Source: Vibrio tetraodonis (GTDB lineage Bacteria > Pseudomonadota > Gammaproteobacteria > Enterobacterales > Vibrionaceae). Taken from it: 64,000 bases of DNA. A model generated the notes under the pieces. It worked only from the letters and a program-made list of their open reading frames with translations. It had not been told where the DNA came from and searched no databases. Shown here piece by piece: positions 19,494-29,194 of this stretch. Both the position numbers and the translations under genes were made by a program. How positions within the stretch are numbered: the first letter of the stretch is position 1; each line of letters opens with the position of its first letter. The DNA is taken from the NCBI RefSeq assembly GCF_003350295.1, contig NZ_QLYY01000011.1, forward strand, positions 124,001 to 188,000. Direction: 5' to 3'.

Positions 19494-19524
19494 GCCGCTG
19501 ACTGGGAAGTCAGCGGCTTTTTTT
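19494..19524. terminator. Terminator between metJ and maeB
   Basis: GCCGCTGACT (19494-19503) pairs perfectly with AGTCAGCGGC (19508-19517), followed by seven T. AAAAA on the left suggests it also serves the converging malic enzyme gene. Confidence 0.92.
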
Positions 19525-19541
19525 CAAAGCAGCATCATCTA

Positions 19542-20828
19542 TTACTGCATATAGTTGTCTGGCATATCGATACGAGCAACGCCTGATTCTACAGCGGCAT
19601 TTGCGACTGCTTTGGCGACTCTTGGCAACAGGCGAGGATCCATAGGCTTAGGGATAATATACTCTGGTCCAAACTCTAGTTTATCGACTCCAGCCGCCTT
19701 TAACACCTCAGCTGGCACGGCTTCTTTAGCTAGATCTCGAATAGCCTCTACCGCGGCCAGCTTCATCGCGTCATTAATTTCGCTCGCTCTTACATCTAGA
19801 GCGCCACGGAATATAAATGGGAAACACAATACATTGTTGACTTGGTTAGGGTAGTCGCTGCGTCCGGTTCCCATGATGAGATCGTTGCGCACTTGATGAG
19901 CAAGCTCTGGTTTGATTTCAGGATCTGGATTAGAACAAGCAAATACAATCGGCTTGTCTGCCATTAACTTAAGCGCTTCAGGTTCAAGCAGGTTTGGCCC
20001 AGAAACCCCAAGGAAGAGATCCGCACCTTCAATCACATCTTCTAAAGTGCGTTTATCTGTGTTGTTGGCAAACAACTGTTTGTATTGGTTAAGGTCATCA
20101 CGACGAGTATGAATTACTCCTTTGCGATCAAGCATGTAAATCTTTTCTCGCATAGCTCCACATTTTATCAAGAGCTCCATACAGGCAACCGCCGCTGCAC
20201 CTGCACCTAAACACACAATAGTGGCGTCTTCGAGTTTCTTCCCTTGTAACTCAATGGCGTTAAGCATGCCTGCAGCAGTGACAATGGCTGTTCCATGCTG
20301 GTCATCATGGAAAACAGGCACATCACAGCGTTCAATAAGCTGTTTTTCGATTTCAAAGCAGTCGGGAGCTTTGATGTCTTCTAGGTTTATGCCGCCAAAG
20401 GTATCAGCGATGTTGGCAACAGTATCAACGAACTCTTCAATGGTGCGGTGTTTCACTTCGATATCAATTGAATCTAAACCTGCAAAGCGTTTGAATAATA
20501 GCGCTTTCCCTTCCATTACAGGTTTTGAAGCAAGAGGCCCTAAGTTACCAAGGCCTAAAATGGCAGTGCCGTTTGAGATAACAGCAACCATATTGCCTTT
20601 TGCTGTGTATTTGTAGACATTCTCAGCATTTTGAGCAATTTCACGCACAGGCTCAGCAACACCTGGGCTGTATGCTAGCGATAGGTCACCGGCGGTTTCT
20701 GCAGGTTTTGATAGCTCTACAGAAATTTTGCCTGCCGTTGGGTAGGCATGGTAATCCAAGGCTTGCTGGCGAAATTGCTCTTCAGGAGAAAGTACTTGGT
20801 TGTTGTCATCGGACATGGGGGTAGACAC
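19542..20828 (-). CDS. maeB: Malic enzyme (NAD(P)-dependent, short MaeB-type)
   Basis: The protein of 428 residues decarboxylates malate to pyruvate. YPTAGKISVELSKP, LAYSPGVAEPV, the metal and substrate region EDIKAPDCFEIE, DDQHGTAIVTAAG and the dinucleotide-binding CLGAGAAAVACMELL (near residues 207-221) are malic enzyme motifs. It lacks the C-terminal phosphotransacetylase-like domain of E. coli MaeB, which has about 760 residues. The GTG at 20828 is taken as start; the in-frame ATG at 20816 (MSDDNN) is equally possible, and neither has a clear ribosome-binding site. Confidence 0.88.
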   Translation of the reverse strand: MSTPMSDDNNQVLSPEEQFRQQALDYHAYPTAGKISVELSKPAETAGDLSLAYSPGVAEPVREIAQNAENVYKYTAKGNMVAVISNGTAILGLGNLGPLASKPVMEGKALLFKRFAGLDSIDIEVKHRTIEEFVDTVANIADTFGGINLEDIKAPDCFEIEKQLIERCDVPVFHDDQHGTAIVTAAGMLNAIELQGKKLEDATIVCLGAGAAAVACMELLIKCGAMREKIYMLDRKGVIHTRRDDLNQYKQLFANNTDKRTLEDVIEGADLFLGVSGPNLLEPEALKLMADKPIVFACSNPDPEIKPELAHQVRNDLIMGTGRSDYPNQVNNVLCFPFIFRGALDVRASEINDAMKLAAVEAIRDLAKEAVPAEVLKAAGVDKLEFGPEYIIPKPMDPRLLPRVAKAVANAAVESGVARIDMPDNYMQ

Positions 20829-21013
20829 TCATTTTAATAATAATTTAGATAGGGAAAGTCATTCTAGATTAAGTCAGTCAAGCTGCAAAGGCGAGAGAGC
20901 AAGCTAAATTAACAAATCTGGTTAAATGATAGGAGATAAGACCAGATAGTGAGAGATAGCTCAACTGAATGATTGTATGTAACTGCTATTGAGCTGGGCT
21001 GTGACAGCAAACA

Positions 21014-21039
21014 AAAAAGGACGCCACAGCGTCCTTTTT
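21014..21039 (-). terminator. Terminator after rpmE
   Basis: AAAAAGGACGC and GCGTCCTTTTT pair over 11 bp around a CACA loop just after the rpmE stop codon. A-rich and T-rich flanks let it work in both directions. Confidence 0.9.
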
Positions 21040-21054
21040 ACCTCTAAGACAAAA

Positions 21055-21273
21055 TTACTTCTTAGAAGCAAGAGCACCAAAGCGCTTGTTGAAGCGATCA
21101 ACACGGCCACCAGTATCAACGATACGTTGCTTACCAGTGTAGAATGGGTGACATTTGTCACATACATCTAGGTGGATTGACTCTTTAGTTAGAGTTGAGT
21201 TGAACTCAAAAGAGTTACCGCAAGAACAAGTTGCTTTAACTGCTTTGTATTCTGGATGGATACCAACTTTCAT
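21055..21273 (-). CDS. rpmE: 50S ribosomal protein L31 (zinc-binding form)
   Basis: This 72-residue protein begins [19 protein letters not shown] and has cysteines C16, C18, C37 and C40 arranged as in the zinc-ribbon form of L31, so it is the zinc-containing type rather than the cysteine-free paralogue. AGAGG lies 7-11 bases upstream of the ATG. It is divergent from priA across a 284-base region in which I could not identify a specific operator. Confidence 0.96.
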   Translation of the reverse strand: MKVGIHPEYKAVKATCSCGNSFEFNSTLTKESIHLDVCDKCHPFYTGKQRIVDTGGRVDRFNKRFGALASKK

Positions 21274-21557
21274 GGAAAACCTCTAAATATAGGCCGTGTC
21301 GCTATCCGATTCTATGCCGGACACCACACGTAAGTTAATAAAATTTTACCTTGGACACCGCTTGACCATGCAAGCCATATCACTAAGGCGCGACATTCTA
21401 ATCAATAGCTGATCTATGATCAACCGATTTACGTGTGAAAATGCTACTTTTTTAACCGCAGACTAGAACCAATTTAATCAAGTAGACGGTGTTTCTTTCC
21501 CGTCGGGCGGTTTTCACATAGACTAGACTGGTTTTTTTGAGTTGGTGTTAATTCGAT

Positions 21558-23756
21558 ATGCGCCCGACGATTGTCCGAGTAGCCTTGCCTGTCCCTATAG
21601 ATAAGCAGTTTGACTATCAGATCCCTCCTGGTGTAAATCCAGTTGTTGGTGGCAGGGTGTCGGTGCCGTTTGGGCCGAAGACAATGATTGGCTTGGTCAC
21701 CGAATTGGACGACAGGTCTGATTTCGATTTTGACAAGCTTAAAACGATCAAACAGGTATTGGATACTGAGCCTGTGTGGCAAGGTAACCTGTACGAACTG
21801 CTTGTTTGGTGCAGTCAGTTTTATCAGTATCCACTGGGTGAGACCTTATTTAACGCTTTACCTGCTCAGTTACGTAAAGGAAAACCAGCCGCTTTTACCC
21901 CATCAATTGAGTGGCATTTAACGTTGCAAGGTCGTGAACAACTCACGCGTGGATTTGGGCGTGCCATTCGACATGCTCAGGTGATGGAAACCCTTTCTTG
22001 TGGTCCTACTTTTCATCAAGATTTCATTGATCAGAACATTACTTCCAGCGTTTTACAAAAGTTAGAGCTGAAGGGATGGATTGAATCAGTCGAATGTATA
22101 CCAAAGTTTAATTTGCCCGATAATGTTGAAGCGCAAGTTGACAAGCCAAAACTCAACCAAGAGCAAGCCATTGCTATTGCTACCGTAAATAATCACCAAG
22201 GCTTTGGCTGCTTTTTACTCGAGGGAGTGACGGGCTCTGGTAAAACAGAAGTTTACCTTAACCTTATAAAGCAAGTGCTTGAGGCTGGTAAGCAGGCTTT
22301 AGTTTTGGTGCCAGAAATTGGGTTGACGCCACAAACCATCAAGCGTTTTAGGAAACGTTTCAGCCTTCCTGTTGAGGTGATTCACTCAGGCTTAAACGAT
22401 AGTGAAAAGCTAAACGCATGGTTAAGTGCGAGAGATAAAATTGCGGGAATTGTTATCGGTACTCGCTCTGCTTTGATGACTCCTTTTGCTGATCTTGGCA
22501 TTATCATCGTTGATGAAGAGCATGATGTTTCCTACAAGCAGCAGGACAGCCTGCGCTACCATGCGCGTGATGTTGCTGTTATGCGAGCAAGTAAAGAGAA
22601 TATTCCCATTGTGTTAGGTTCAGCGACCCCAGCTTTGGAAACGTTGCACAATGCATTGTCTGGCAAATACCATCATTTGATACTGTCGACGCGTGCTGGA
22701 AAAGCTTTGCCTACGGTCAATAAAGTCATTGATGTTAAAGGTCAATATTTAGATAGCGGACTTTCTGCAGCTTTGATTGCTGACATGCGAAGACATCTTG
22801 AATCAGGCAATCAGGTGATGCTATTTCTCAATCGCCGAGGCTATTCTCCTGCCTTGATGTGTCATGATTGTGGTTGGATAGCAGAGTGTAAGCGTTGCGA
22901 TGCTTATTATACCTATCATCAATCGACTGATGAAGTTCGTTGCCACCATTGTGGTTCTCAGCAAGCAACTATCAGGCAATGCCCCAATTGCTGCTCTTCC
23001 CAGTTAGTAACAGTTGGCGTTGGGACTGAGCAGCTGGAAAAGCAGTTATTGGCGCTTTTTCCTGACTTTAAAACTATACGTATTGATCGCGATAGCACTC
23101 GACGAAAAGGGAGCTTAGAAGCCGCCTTAAACTCAATCAGCAAAAAGGAGTTTCAGATTCTTATTGGAACTCAAATGCTGGCCAAGGGACATCACTTCCC
23201 TGATGTGACTCTTGTCGCTTTACTGGACGTTGATGGTTCTCTTTACAGCAGTGATTTCAGGGCACCCGAGAGATTGGCTCAATTATTTATTCAAGTCGCG
23301 GGTCGGGCAGGGCGTGCCAGTAAACAAGGGGAGGTGATACTTCAGACTCATCACCCTGAGCATAGCCTACTGCAAACCTTGCTTACCAAAGGCTATCGGT
23401 ATTTTGCTGAGTTGGCATTGCAAGAACGAAAAGGCTCACATTTGCCACCCTATTCGTTTTTAACTTTATTCCGTGCGGAGGCGAATCAAGTCCAGTTGGT
23501 TGAAGATTTTTTACGTCAGGTGCGTTTCACTCTCGAAGTACACCCTCTTTTTAAGGAACATTGCCAGATTCTTGGGCCTACTCCAGCGCCGCAAGCTAAA
23601 AGGGCAGGTAAGCATCGCTGGCAACTCATGCTACAGACGACAAGTCGTCCCATCATGCAAAAACTACTTTTCAGTGCAAAGCCAGCGATCAATTTGTTAC
23701 CGAATTCGAAAAAAGTGCGTTGGTCGATTGATATTGAGCCGCAAGATTTAAGCTGA
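21558..23756 (+). CDS. priA: Primosomal replication protein N' (helicase PriA)
   Basis: This is a 732-residue 3'-5' DNA helicase that restarts stalled replication forks. The order is: N-terminal DNA 3'-end-binding domain (ARVALPVPIDKQFDY-type start), helicase motif I GVTGSGKTEVY (near residues 227-237), the DEEH box IIVDEEHDVSY, motif III GSATPA, and the zinc clusters CHDCGWIAECKRCD, CHHCG and CPNC inserted between helicase lobes, then QMLAKGHHFPDV and QVAGRAGR. Length is normal. A small hairpin terminator overlaps the stop codon. Confidence 0.97.
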   Translation: MRPTIVRVALPVPIDKQFDYQIPPGVNPVVGGRVSVPFGPKTMIGLVTELDDRSDFDFDKLKTIKQVLDTEPVWQGNLYELLVWCSQFYQYPLGETLFNALPAQLRKGKPAAFTPSIEWHLTLQGREQLTRGFGRAIRHAQVMETLSCGPTFHQDFIDQNITSSVLQKLELKGWIESVECIPKFNLPDNVEAQVDKPKLNQEQAIAIATVNNHQGFGCFLLEGVTGSGKTEVYLNLIKQVLEAGKQALVLVPEIGLTPQTIKRFRKRFSLPVEVIHSGLNDSEKLNAWLSARDKIAGIVIGTRSALMTPFADLGIIIVDEEHDVSYKQQDSLRYHARDVAVMRASKENIPIVLGSATPALETLHNALSGKYHHLILSTRAGKALPTVNKVIDVKGQYLDSGLSAALIADMRRHLESGNQVMLFLNRRGYSPALMCHDCGWIAECKRCDAYYTYHQSTDEVRCHHCGSQQATIRQCPNCCSSQLVTVGVGTEQLEKQLLALFPDFKTIRIDRDSTRRKGSLEAALNSISKKEFQILIGTQMLAKGHHFPDVTLVALLDVDGSLYSSDFRAPERLAQLFIQVAGRAGRASKQGEVILQTHHPEHSLLQTLLTKGYRYFAELALQERKGSHLPPYSFLTLFRAEANQVQLVEDFLRQVRFTLEVHPLFKEHCQILGPTPAPQAKRAGKHRWQLMLQTTSRPIMQKLLFSAKPAINLLPNSKKVRWSIDIEPQDLS

Positions 23757-23768
23757 TTTCAGCTTTTT
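23750..23768 (+). terminator. Short terminator overlapping the priA stop codon
   Basis: AAGCTGA (23750-23756) pairs with TCAGCTT (23759-23765) across two bases, and T continues to 23768. The TGA stop codon is part of the left arm. The stem is short, so strength is uncertain. Confidence 0.5.
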
Positions 23769-24001
23769 CATTTAATTGTGATTCACATCTCGAAGCTAGT
23801 CTGATTTTTGTTAATCACCCCGTAATATTCTGCGCTGAAATGAATAAACTATGAATTGATTTTAATAATTTATTTTAATGATACGCGGTAGATAAACGAT
23901 TTGTCTGGAAGATAGTCGTTTTGATGGAGGGCAGTCCATCACTATCGATTAAGGTAGCGAGGCCGCTACCATGTTTGGAAAATAAAGAGGGTAATAAATT
24001 T

Positions 24002-25009
24002 ATGGCGACAATGAAGGATGTTGCTCAGCTGGCTGGCGTTTCAACTGCGACTGTATCGCGTGCGCTAATGAATCCGGAAAAAGTATCTTCAGCCACAAGG
24101 AAGCGAGTCGAGGATGCGGTGTTAGAGGCAGGATATTCACCTAATTCTCTGGCACGGAATTTACGTAGAAATGAATCTAAAACCATCATCGCGATTATTC
24201 CTGATATCTGCGATCCCTATTATACCGAGATTATTCGAGGTATTGAGGATGCGGCTGTGGAGCATGGTTATATCGTGTTACTTGGTGACAGTGGACAACA
24301 GAAAAAACGCGAAAGTTCTTTTGTTAATTTAGTCTTTACCAAGCAAGCCGATGGCATGTTACTGCTTGGTACCGACTTGCCTTTTGATGTGAGTAAACCA
24401 GAGCAAAAAAACTTGCCTCCTATGGTAATGGCATGCGAGTTTGCCCCTGAACTTGAGCTACCAACCGTACATATCGACAATCTTACTTCTGCTTTTGAAG
24501 CGGTAAACTATTTGACTCAAATGGGTCATAAACGTATTGCTCAGGTTTCTGGTCCAGAATCGGCTGTCTTATGTCAGTTCCGCCATCAAGGTTACCAACA
24601 AGCACTCCGCCGGGCTGGGATCACAATGAATCCGAACTATTGCATTCAAGGCCGTTTTTCTTTTGAAGATGGTTCTAAGGCCGTCAGACAGCTACTCTCT
24701 CTTCCTGAGCCGCCGACTGCTATTTTTTGCCATAATGACGCAATGGCAATAGGGGCGATCCAAGAGGCGAAAAAATTAGGTTTGCGTGTTCCTCAAGATT
24801 TGTCTGTGGTGGGTTTTGATGATATTCACTTCGCTCAATATTGCGATCCACCATTAACGACGATTTCTCAGCCACGTTATGAGATAGGCCGTCAAGCTAT
24901 GTTGATGATGTTGGATCTATTGCGTGGTCACGATGTTCGTGCGGGCTCACGACTACTTGAAACTCAACTAATCGTGAGAGACAGTGTTGCACCGCCAAGA
25001 AGTTGCTAG
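24002..25009 (+). CDS. cytR: LacI-family regulator CytR
   Basis: This is a 335-residue LacI/GalR repressor. MATMKDVAQLAGVSTATVSRALMN is the helix-turn-helix and the hinge region follows near residues 47-60; the periplasmic-binding-like domain then runs to the end. The start at ATG 24002 follows AGAGGG; 27 extra upstream codons are possible but unlikely. CytR represses nucleoside uptake and catabolism genes together with CRP and is released by cytidine. The identification is supported by its place between priA and ftsN, as in E. coli and V. cholerae. Confidence 0.9.
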   Translation: MATMKDVAQLAGVSTATVSRALMNPEKVSSATRKRVEDAVLEAGYSPNSLARNLRRNESKTIIAIIPDICDPYYTEIIRGIEDAAVEHGYIVLLGDSGQQKKRESSFVNLVFTKQADGMLLLGTDLPFDVSKPEQKNLPPMVMACEFAPELELPTVHIDNLTSAFEAVNYLTQMGHKRIAQVSGPESAVLCQFRHQGYQQALRRAGITMNPNYCIQGRFSFEDGSKAVRQLLSLPEPPTAIFCHNDAMAIGAIQEAKKLGLRVPQDLSVVGFDDIHFAQYCDPPLTTISQPRYEIGRQAMLMMLDLLRGHDVRAGSRLLETQLIVRDSVAPPRSC

Positions 25010-25192
25010 AGAGTAATGGTTACATACACCGCTAGCATAGGTGCTTATTCTAACGGTGTATTCACATTGTCTAAATGATTTATCTTATCAATGGGCGATG
25101 CATTTTGATGTGTCGCTTCCATTTCCTCCCTGTCATCGCAGGACAATCTGGATTACCATAGCGATAGAGGTAATAGACATTGACTTATAGCA

Positions 25193-25732
25193 GTGGCAAA
25201 TAGAGATTACGTAAAACGCGGTCGCGGTAATGGCGGCAAAAAAACAACGTCCAAAAAATCCCCATCAAGAAAACCATGGCGAAGTGGTCTCCTTGCTGTG
25301 CTCTTGGTCGGTATCTTCGGCTATGGGCTTTATACATTGAGTAATGACCCAGAACCGCCCCAGCCTGTCGTTAAGCAGACTAAGCCAAAACCTAAACCTA
25401 AGAAGATTTTACCAGCTCCTCCTGAGGAGAAGTGGGATTACGTTGAATCCCTACCTAATCGGGAAATTGAAGTAACGGCAAAAGAGCAAGTAGTGTCTGA
25501 AATCCCCTACATAATGCAGTGTGGGGCTTATACCAATGCAGCGCAGGCTGAAGCCCGTAAGCTCGATATCGCGTTCCAAGGCCTAAATAGCAAAATACGT
25601 AAGAAAGAGGGCAGTAAATGGTATCGAGTTGTTCTTGGCCCATATAAATTAAAAAGAGATGCTGAAAGAGATAAACACAAGCTACAACGAGCGAAAATTG
25701 AACCTTGTGCCATTTGGAAAGACTCTCAGTAA
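25193..25732 (+). CDS. ftsN: Cell division protein FtsN
   Basis: The 179-residue protein starts with MANRDYVKRGRG, close to other FtsN starts, which supports the GTG at 25193 although no good ribosome-binding site is present. A basic cytoplasmic N-terminus is followed by one membrane helix (about residues 32-50), a proline- and lysine-rich linker (KPKPKPKK), and a C-terminal SPOR domain (about residues 100-177, with YIMQCGAYTNAAQAE and WYRVVLGPYK). FtsN triggers septal peptidoglycan synthesis and binds denuded glycan at the septum. It is shorter than E. coli FtsN (319 residues), mainly in the linker. Confidence 0.9.
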   Translation: MANRDYVKRGRGNGGKKTTSKKSPSRKPWRSGLLAVLLVGIFGYGLYTLSNDPEPPQPVVKQTKPKPKPKKILPAPPEEKWDYVESLPNREIEVTAKEQVVSEIPYIMQCGAYTNAAQAEARKLDIAFQGLNSKIRKKEGSKWYRVVLGPYKLKRDAERDKHKLQRAKIEPCAIWKDSQ

Positions 25733-25810
25733 ATTATTCTTTTATCATCTATGGCTGTTATTTGTTTTAAAAATATAATTATATGTTTTAAAACGGATAA
25801 TAGTGAGAAG

Positions 25811-25853
25811 ACCACACATATCGTGCCCAGCAAACTGCTGGTATCGATGTGGT
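25811..25853. other. Two-part hairpin between ftsN and the hslV promoter
   Basis: An outer pair ACCACA/TGTGGT (25811-25816, 25848-25853) encloses an inner perfect stem CCAGCA-AAC-TGCTGG (25827-25841). No T run follows, so it is not a classic terminator. It may be the 3' end structure of the ftsN transcript. Confidence 0.4.
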
Positions 25854-25893
25854 TCAAATTAGACTGGGATTATTTGAGGATACACACTCTTCC

Positions 25894-25923
25894 CTTGAAT
25901 TTGTCATTTAATAACCTCATATA
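25894..25923 (+). promoter_or_regulatory. Sigma-32-type promoter of hslVU
   Basis: CTTGAAT at 25894-25900 and CCTCATATA at 25915-25923, 14 bases apart, match the heat-shock consensus (CTTGAAA, CCCCAT-T). It lies 41 bases before the hslV start. Confidence 0.78.
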
Positions 25924-25963
25924 CTGTCTAACATTGGAATTAAAATAATGATGAGGTCCACTC

Positions 25964-26506
25964 GTGACTACTATTGTATCTGTACGCCGAAATAATAAAG
26001 TCGTTATCGCAGGTGATGGACAGGTATCGCTGGGTAACACTGTAATGAAAGGAAACGCACGTAAAGTTCGTCGCCTATACAATAATAAAGTGTTGGCTGG
26101 TTTTGCTGGTGGTACGGCCGATGCGTTTACTCTCTTTGAGCGTTTTGAGAGCAAACTACAAATGCATCAAGGTCACTTGACCAAAGCCGCAGTTGAGCTT
26201 GCCAAAGATTGGCGCAGCGATCGAGCGCTAAGAAAATTGGAAGCTCTATTGGCAGTGGCAGACGAAACCGCTTCGCTTATTATCACAGGTAACGGTGATG
26301 TTGTTCAGCCAGAAAACGATTTGATTGCGATTGGTTCAGGCGGCAATTTCGCTCAAGCCGCTGCGACAGCATTATTGGAGAATACTGAGTTGGACGCACG
26401 TGAAATTGCAGAGAAGTCCTTGAAAATTGCAGGCGACATCTGTGTATTTACTAACCAGTATCACACTATCGAAGAACTAGAAACTCCAGAAGCTAACGCT
26501 GAATAA
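25964..26506 (+). CDS. hslV: ATP-dependent protease peptidase subunit HslV
   Basis: This is the 180-residue proteasome-like peptidase. After removal of the initiator, Thr-2 ([21 protein letters not shown]) is the catalytic nucleophile. [21 protein letters not shown] and [13 protein letters not shown] are family motifs. GTG is the start, with GAGG eight bases upstream. HslV forms a double hexamer capped by HslU and degrades unfolded proteins in the cytoplasm. A sigma-32-type promoter precedes it and hslU follows after 37 bases. Confidence 0.97.
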   Translation: MTTIVSVRRNNKVVIAGDGQVSLGNTVMKGNARKVRRLYNNKVLAGFAGGTADAFTLFERFESKLQMHQGHLTKAAVELAKDWRSDRALRKLEALLAVADETASLIITGNGDVVQPENDLIAIGSGGNFAQAAATALLENTELDAREIAEKSLKIAGDICVFTNQYHTIEELETPEANAE

Positions 26507-26543
26507 ACAAAGATAGTGGTTATAGAATTTAAGGAATTGGATT

Positions 26544-27875
26544 ATGTCTGAAATGACCCCGCGCGAAATTGTTCACGAACTTAATCGCCATATCATTGGC
26601 CAAGACAAGGCTAAACGTTCAGTTGCCATCGCTTTGCGTAATCGCTGGAGAAGAATGCAACTAGAAGAGAGTCTGCGCGTTGAGGTTACTCCCAAGAATA
26701 TTCTTATGATTGGCCCAACAGGTGTAGGCAAAACGGAAATTGCGCGTCGCCTTGCCAAACTGGCTAACGCGCCTTTCATCAAAGTTGAGGCGACCAAGTT
26801 CACAGAGGTTGGTTATGTTGGTAAAGAAGTCGAAACCATCATTCGAGACCTGACTGATGTAGCAATAAAAATGACTCACCAACAAGCGATGGAAAAGGTT
26901 AAATTCCGCGCTGAAGAGCAAGCGGAAGAGCGAATTCTTGATGCTCTTTTACCACCAGCACGTGATGCTTGGGGACAAAATGAGCAAACGGAGGAAAGCT
27001 CCAACACTCGTCAGACTTTTCGTAAGAAATTGCGTGAAGGTAAGTTAGATGACAAAGAAATTGAAGTTGATGTTGCAGCCCCGCAAATGGGGGTGGAAAT
27101 TATGGCTCCTCCTGGCATGGAAGAAATGACAAACCAGCTTCAAGGTATGTTCCAAAATTTGGCTGGTGATACTAAGAAAAAGCGCAAGCTAAAAATTAAA
27201 GACGCCTTTAAGACGCTGACTGAAGAAGAAGCGGCCAAATTGGTGAATCAGGAAGAGCTAAAAGAGCAGGCCATTTTTAACGTTGAGAATAATGGCATAG
27301 TATTTATTGATGAGATCGACAAAATCTGTAAACGCGGTGAAAGCTCTGGTCCGGATGTATCTCGTGAGGGTGTTCAAAGAGACTTGCTACCATTAATTGA
27401 AGGCAGTACTGTTTCCACTAAGCATGGTATGGTGAAGACGGATCATATTTTGTTTGTTGCCTCAGGTGCATTCCAAGTGGCTAAGCCTTCAGATTTAATC
27501 CCAGAGCTACAAGGTCGCTTACCCATCCGTGTTGAGCTTGAAGCGCTTTCTAGCGATGATTTTAAACGTATTCTCACTGAGCCAAAAGCGTCACTAACGG
27601 AGCAGTACGTGGCCTTGATGAAAACCGAGCAAGTGGACATTGAGTTTACTCAAGATGGCATCGCTCAAATAGCTGAAGCTGCTTGGACAGTGAATGAAAC
27701 GACGGAAAATATTGGTGCTCGCCGTTTGCATACCGTGATGGAGCGCTTAATGGATGAAATTTCTTTTGAAGCAACGGACAAAGCTGGTTCAAAGATGAAC
27801 ATCGATGCGCAATACGTAAAAGAAAAGCTAGGCGATACCATAGAAGATGAAGATCTGAGTCGTTTTATCCTCTAG
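26544..27875 (+). CDS. hslU: ATP-dependent protease ATPase subunit HslU
   Basis: This AAA+ unfoldase of 443 residues feeds substrates to Hsl[25 protein letters not shown] start, Walker [18 protein letters not shown] (near residues 58-74), the pore motif [10 protein letters not shown], the inserted I-domain (about residues 110-240), Walker [12 protein letters not shown] and the sensor-2 region [20 protein letters not shown] are all present. The C-terminal LSRFIL tail, which inserts into HslV, is intact. AAGGAATTGG precedes the ATG. A terminator at 27904-27929 follows. Confidence 0.97.
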   Translation: MSEMTPREIVHELNRHIIGQDKAKRSVAIALRNRWRRMQLEESLRVEVTPKNILMIGPTGVGKTEIARRLAKLANAPFIKVEATKFTEVGYVGKEVETIIRDLTDVAIKMTHQQAMEKVKFRAEEQAEERILDALLPPARDAWGQNEQTEESSNTRQTFRKKLREGKLDDKEIEVDVAAPQMGVEIMAPPGMEEMTNQLQGMFQNLAGDTKKKRKLKIKDAFKTLTEEEAAKLVNQEELKEQAIFNVENNGIVFIDEIDKICKRGESSGPDVSREGVQRDLLPLIEGSTVSTKHGMVKTDHILFVASGAFQVAKPSDLIPELQGRLPIRVELEALSSDDFKRILTEPKASLTEQYVALMKTEQVDIEFTQDGIAQIAEAAWTVNETTENIGARRLHTVMERLMDEISFEATDKAGSKMNIDAQYVKEKLGDTIEDEDLSRFIL

Positions 27876-27903
27876 CCTATTTACGCAGCCTTTATTCGCG
27901 AGT

Positions 27904-27929
27904 AAAGCCGATCACAAGATCGGCTTTTT
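27904..27929 (+). terminator. Terminator after hslU
   Basis: AAAGCCGATC and GATCGGCTTT pair perfectly around an ACAA loop, followed by further T. Confidence 0.92.
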
Positions 27930-28054
27930 CCTTTCCTGTATCTATTGATAAAAGTTGCTCTGACTCTCAGTGTCTCTCTCTGACACTTCTTTGTCTATGC
28001 AGCAAAAAAGTGAATCGCTATAGTGGATTGACATTCATAGTGTAAGGAAACCGT

Positions 28055-28738
28055 ATGTCGCCTCTAGAATCTCACTACCCACTTGATGACTTTATCGAAT
28101 TTCCGGCTGAGGAAATGTCTGCTCGCGCTAAGAAAAATTATCAGCAGCTAAAACGTCGCCACTCAATTCGTAAATTTTCAGACCGACCTGTTGCTAAAGA
28201 CATTATCGAAAACTGTATACGCGCCGCAGGGACGGCTCCAAGTGGTGCGAATCACCAGCCATGGCATTTTGTTGCGATTTACAGCGGTCAAGTGAAAGGG
28301 CAGATTAGACAAGCCGCAGAAGAGTTAGAGCGAACGTTTTATCAAGGACGAGCGGGTCAAGAGTGGCTAGATGCGTTAAAACCATTAGGTACCGATGCAG
28401 ATAAGCCATATTTGGAGAAGGCGCCTTGGCTAATCGCTGTATTTTCGAAGAAAAAGGGTGGGTTGGCTAATGATGGTGAGCAGGCGAACTACTATGTGCA
28501 TGAATCGGTAGGGATTGCGACTGGCTTCCTGATCCAAGCGTTACATAATGCAGGGCTGGCAACGCTAACCCATACACCTAAGCCCATGAGCTTTTTGACT
28601 GGTATATGCGGTCGCGATCCAGATGTTGATAGACCCTATATGTTAATAGTGACGGGTTATCCAGACAAAGACGCCACCATACCAGAGCACGCATTAAACA
28701 AAAAAGCGCTCGAAGACATCGCCACTTTTATTGAGTAA
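28055..28738 (+). CDS. Nitroreductase-superfamily flavoprotein, iodotyrosine-deiodinase-like
   Basis: This is a 227-residue FMN-binding protein. RRHSIRKFSDRPV (near residues 34-46) and RAAGTAPSGANHQPWHFV (56-73) are the FMN-binding regions of the nitroreductase fold. E92, Y96 and K117 have exactly the E-x3-Y-x20-K spacing that binds the substrate in iodotyrosine deiodinase (human E157, Y161, K182), and LTHTPKPM (171-178) resembles the IYD loop with the threonine near the flavin nitrogen. That points to reductive dehalogenation of halotyrosines or a related phenolic substrate; the natural substrate in bacteria is unproven. It stands alone between hslU and the frd operon. Confidence 0.82.
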   Translation: MSPLESHYPLDDFIEFPAEEMSARAKKNYQQLKRRHSIRKFSDRPVAKDIIENCIRAAGTAPSGANHQPWHFVAIYSGQVKGQIRQAAEELERTFYQGRAGQEWLDALKPLGTDADKPYLEKAPWLIAVFSKKKGGLANDGEQANYYVHESVGIATGFLIQALHNAGLATLTHTPKPMSFLTGICGRDPDVDRPYMLIVTGYPDKDATIPEHALNKKALEDIATFIE

Positions 28739-28804
28739 GAGTGGCGAGATTAAGTTCCTTTATCTCTGCACCCCTTATGCATGGGGTGCAAGTCTATACG
28801 CTGG

Positions 28805-29188
28805 CTACAGCATTATGATAAATATCACCGCCAAGGCTGAGATTAACCCTGCAAAGGCGTAACAGGCTATTTTACCAGTCAATCCTGCATGGATCTTGAG
28901 ATCGTGCATACCATGATGAATGCGATGCATCGCGTGCCACATGGGTAGAGCCAAAGTAGCGATGATAAATAACCTGCCTATCAAGCTGCTACTAAAGTCT
29001 TTGGCGCGTTGATAATCTAATGCCTCTGAATCAATGACACCCATGGGAATCAAGACTCCCAACACAAGAATGGTTACTGGAGTCACCATTGCAAACCATG
29101 TTCCTCCAGCACCAAACAAGCTCCACCAGATTGGTTCATCGGAGCGTTTAGGAGCGGTATTTACTGAAAAATTCGGCTTCATAGTCAT
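28805..29188 (-). CDS. frdD: Fumarate reductase membrane anchor subunit D
   Basis: This is a 127-residue protein with three hydrophobic segments (roughly residues 25-50, 66-86 and 103-125). [16 protein letters not shown] and the [17 protein letters not shown] stretch are typical of FrdD. With FrdC it anchors FrdAB in the inner membrane and takes part in menaquinol binding. Six bases separate its ATG from the frdC stop, so it is the last gene of the frdABCD operon. Confidence 0.93.
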   Translation of the reverse strand: MTMKPNFSVNTAPKRSDEPIWWSLFGAGGTWFAMVTPVTILVLGVLIPMGVIDSEALDYQRAKDFSSSLIGRLFIIATLALPMWHAMHRIHHGMHDLKIHAGLTGKIACYAFAGLISALAVIFIIML

Positions 29189-29194
29189 GGCTCC

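Noticed and set aside
23771..23795. CRP-like TGTGA/TCACA sequence upstream of cytR
   Set aside because: The half-sites overlap with the wrong spacing (TGTGATTCACA), so it is not a standard CRP site, although CRP control of cytR is expected.
25027..25060. Inverted repeat ACACCG/CGGTGT after cytR
   Set aside because: The 6-bp stem has a long loop and no T run; too weak to call a terminator.
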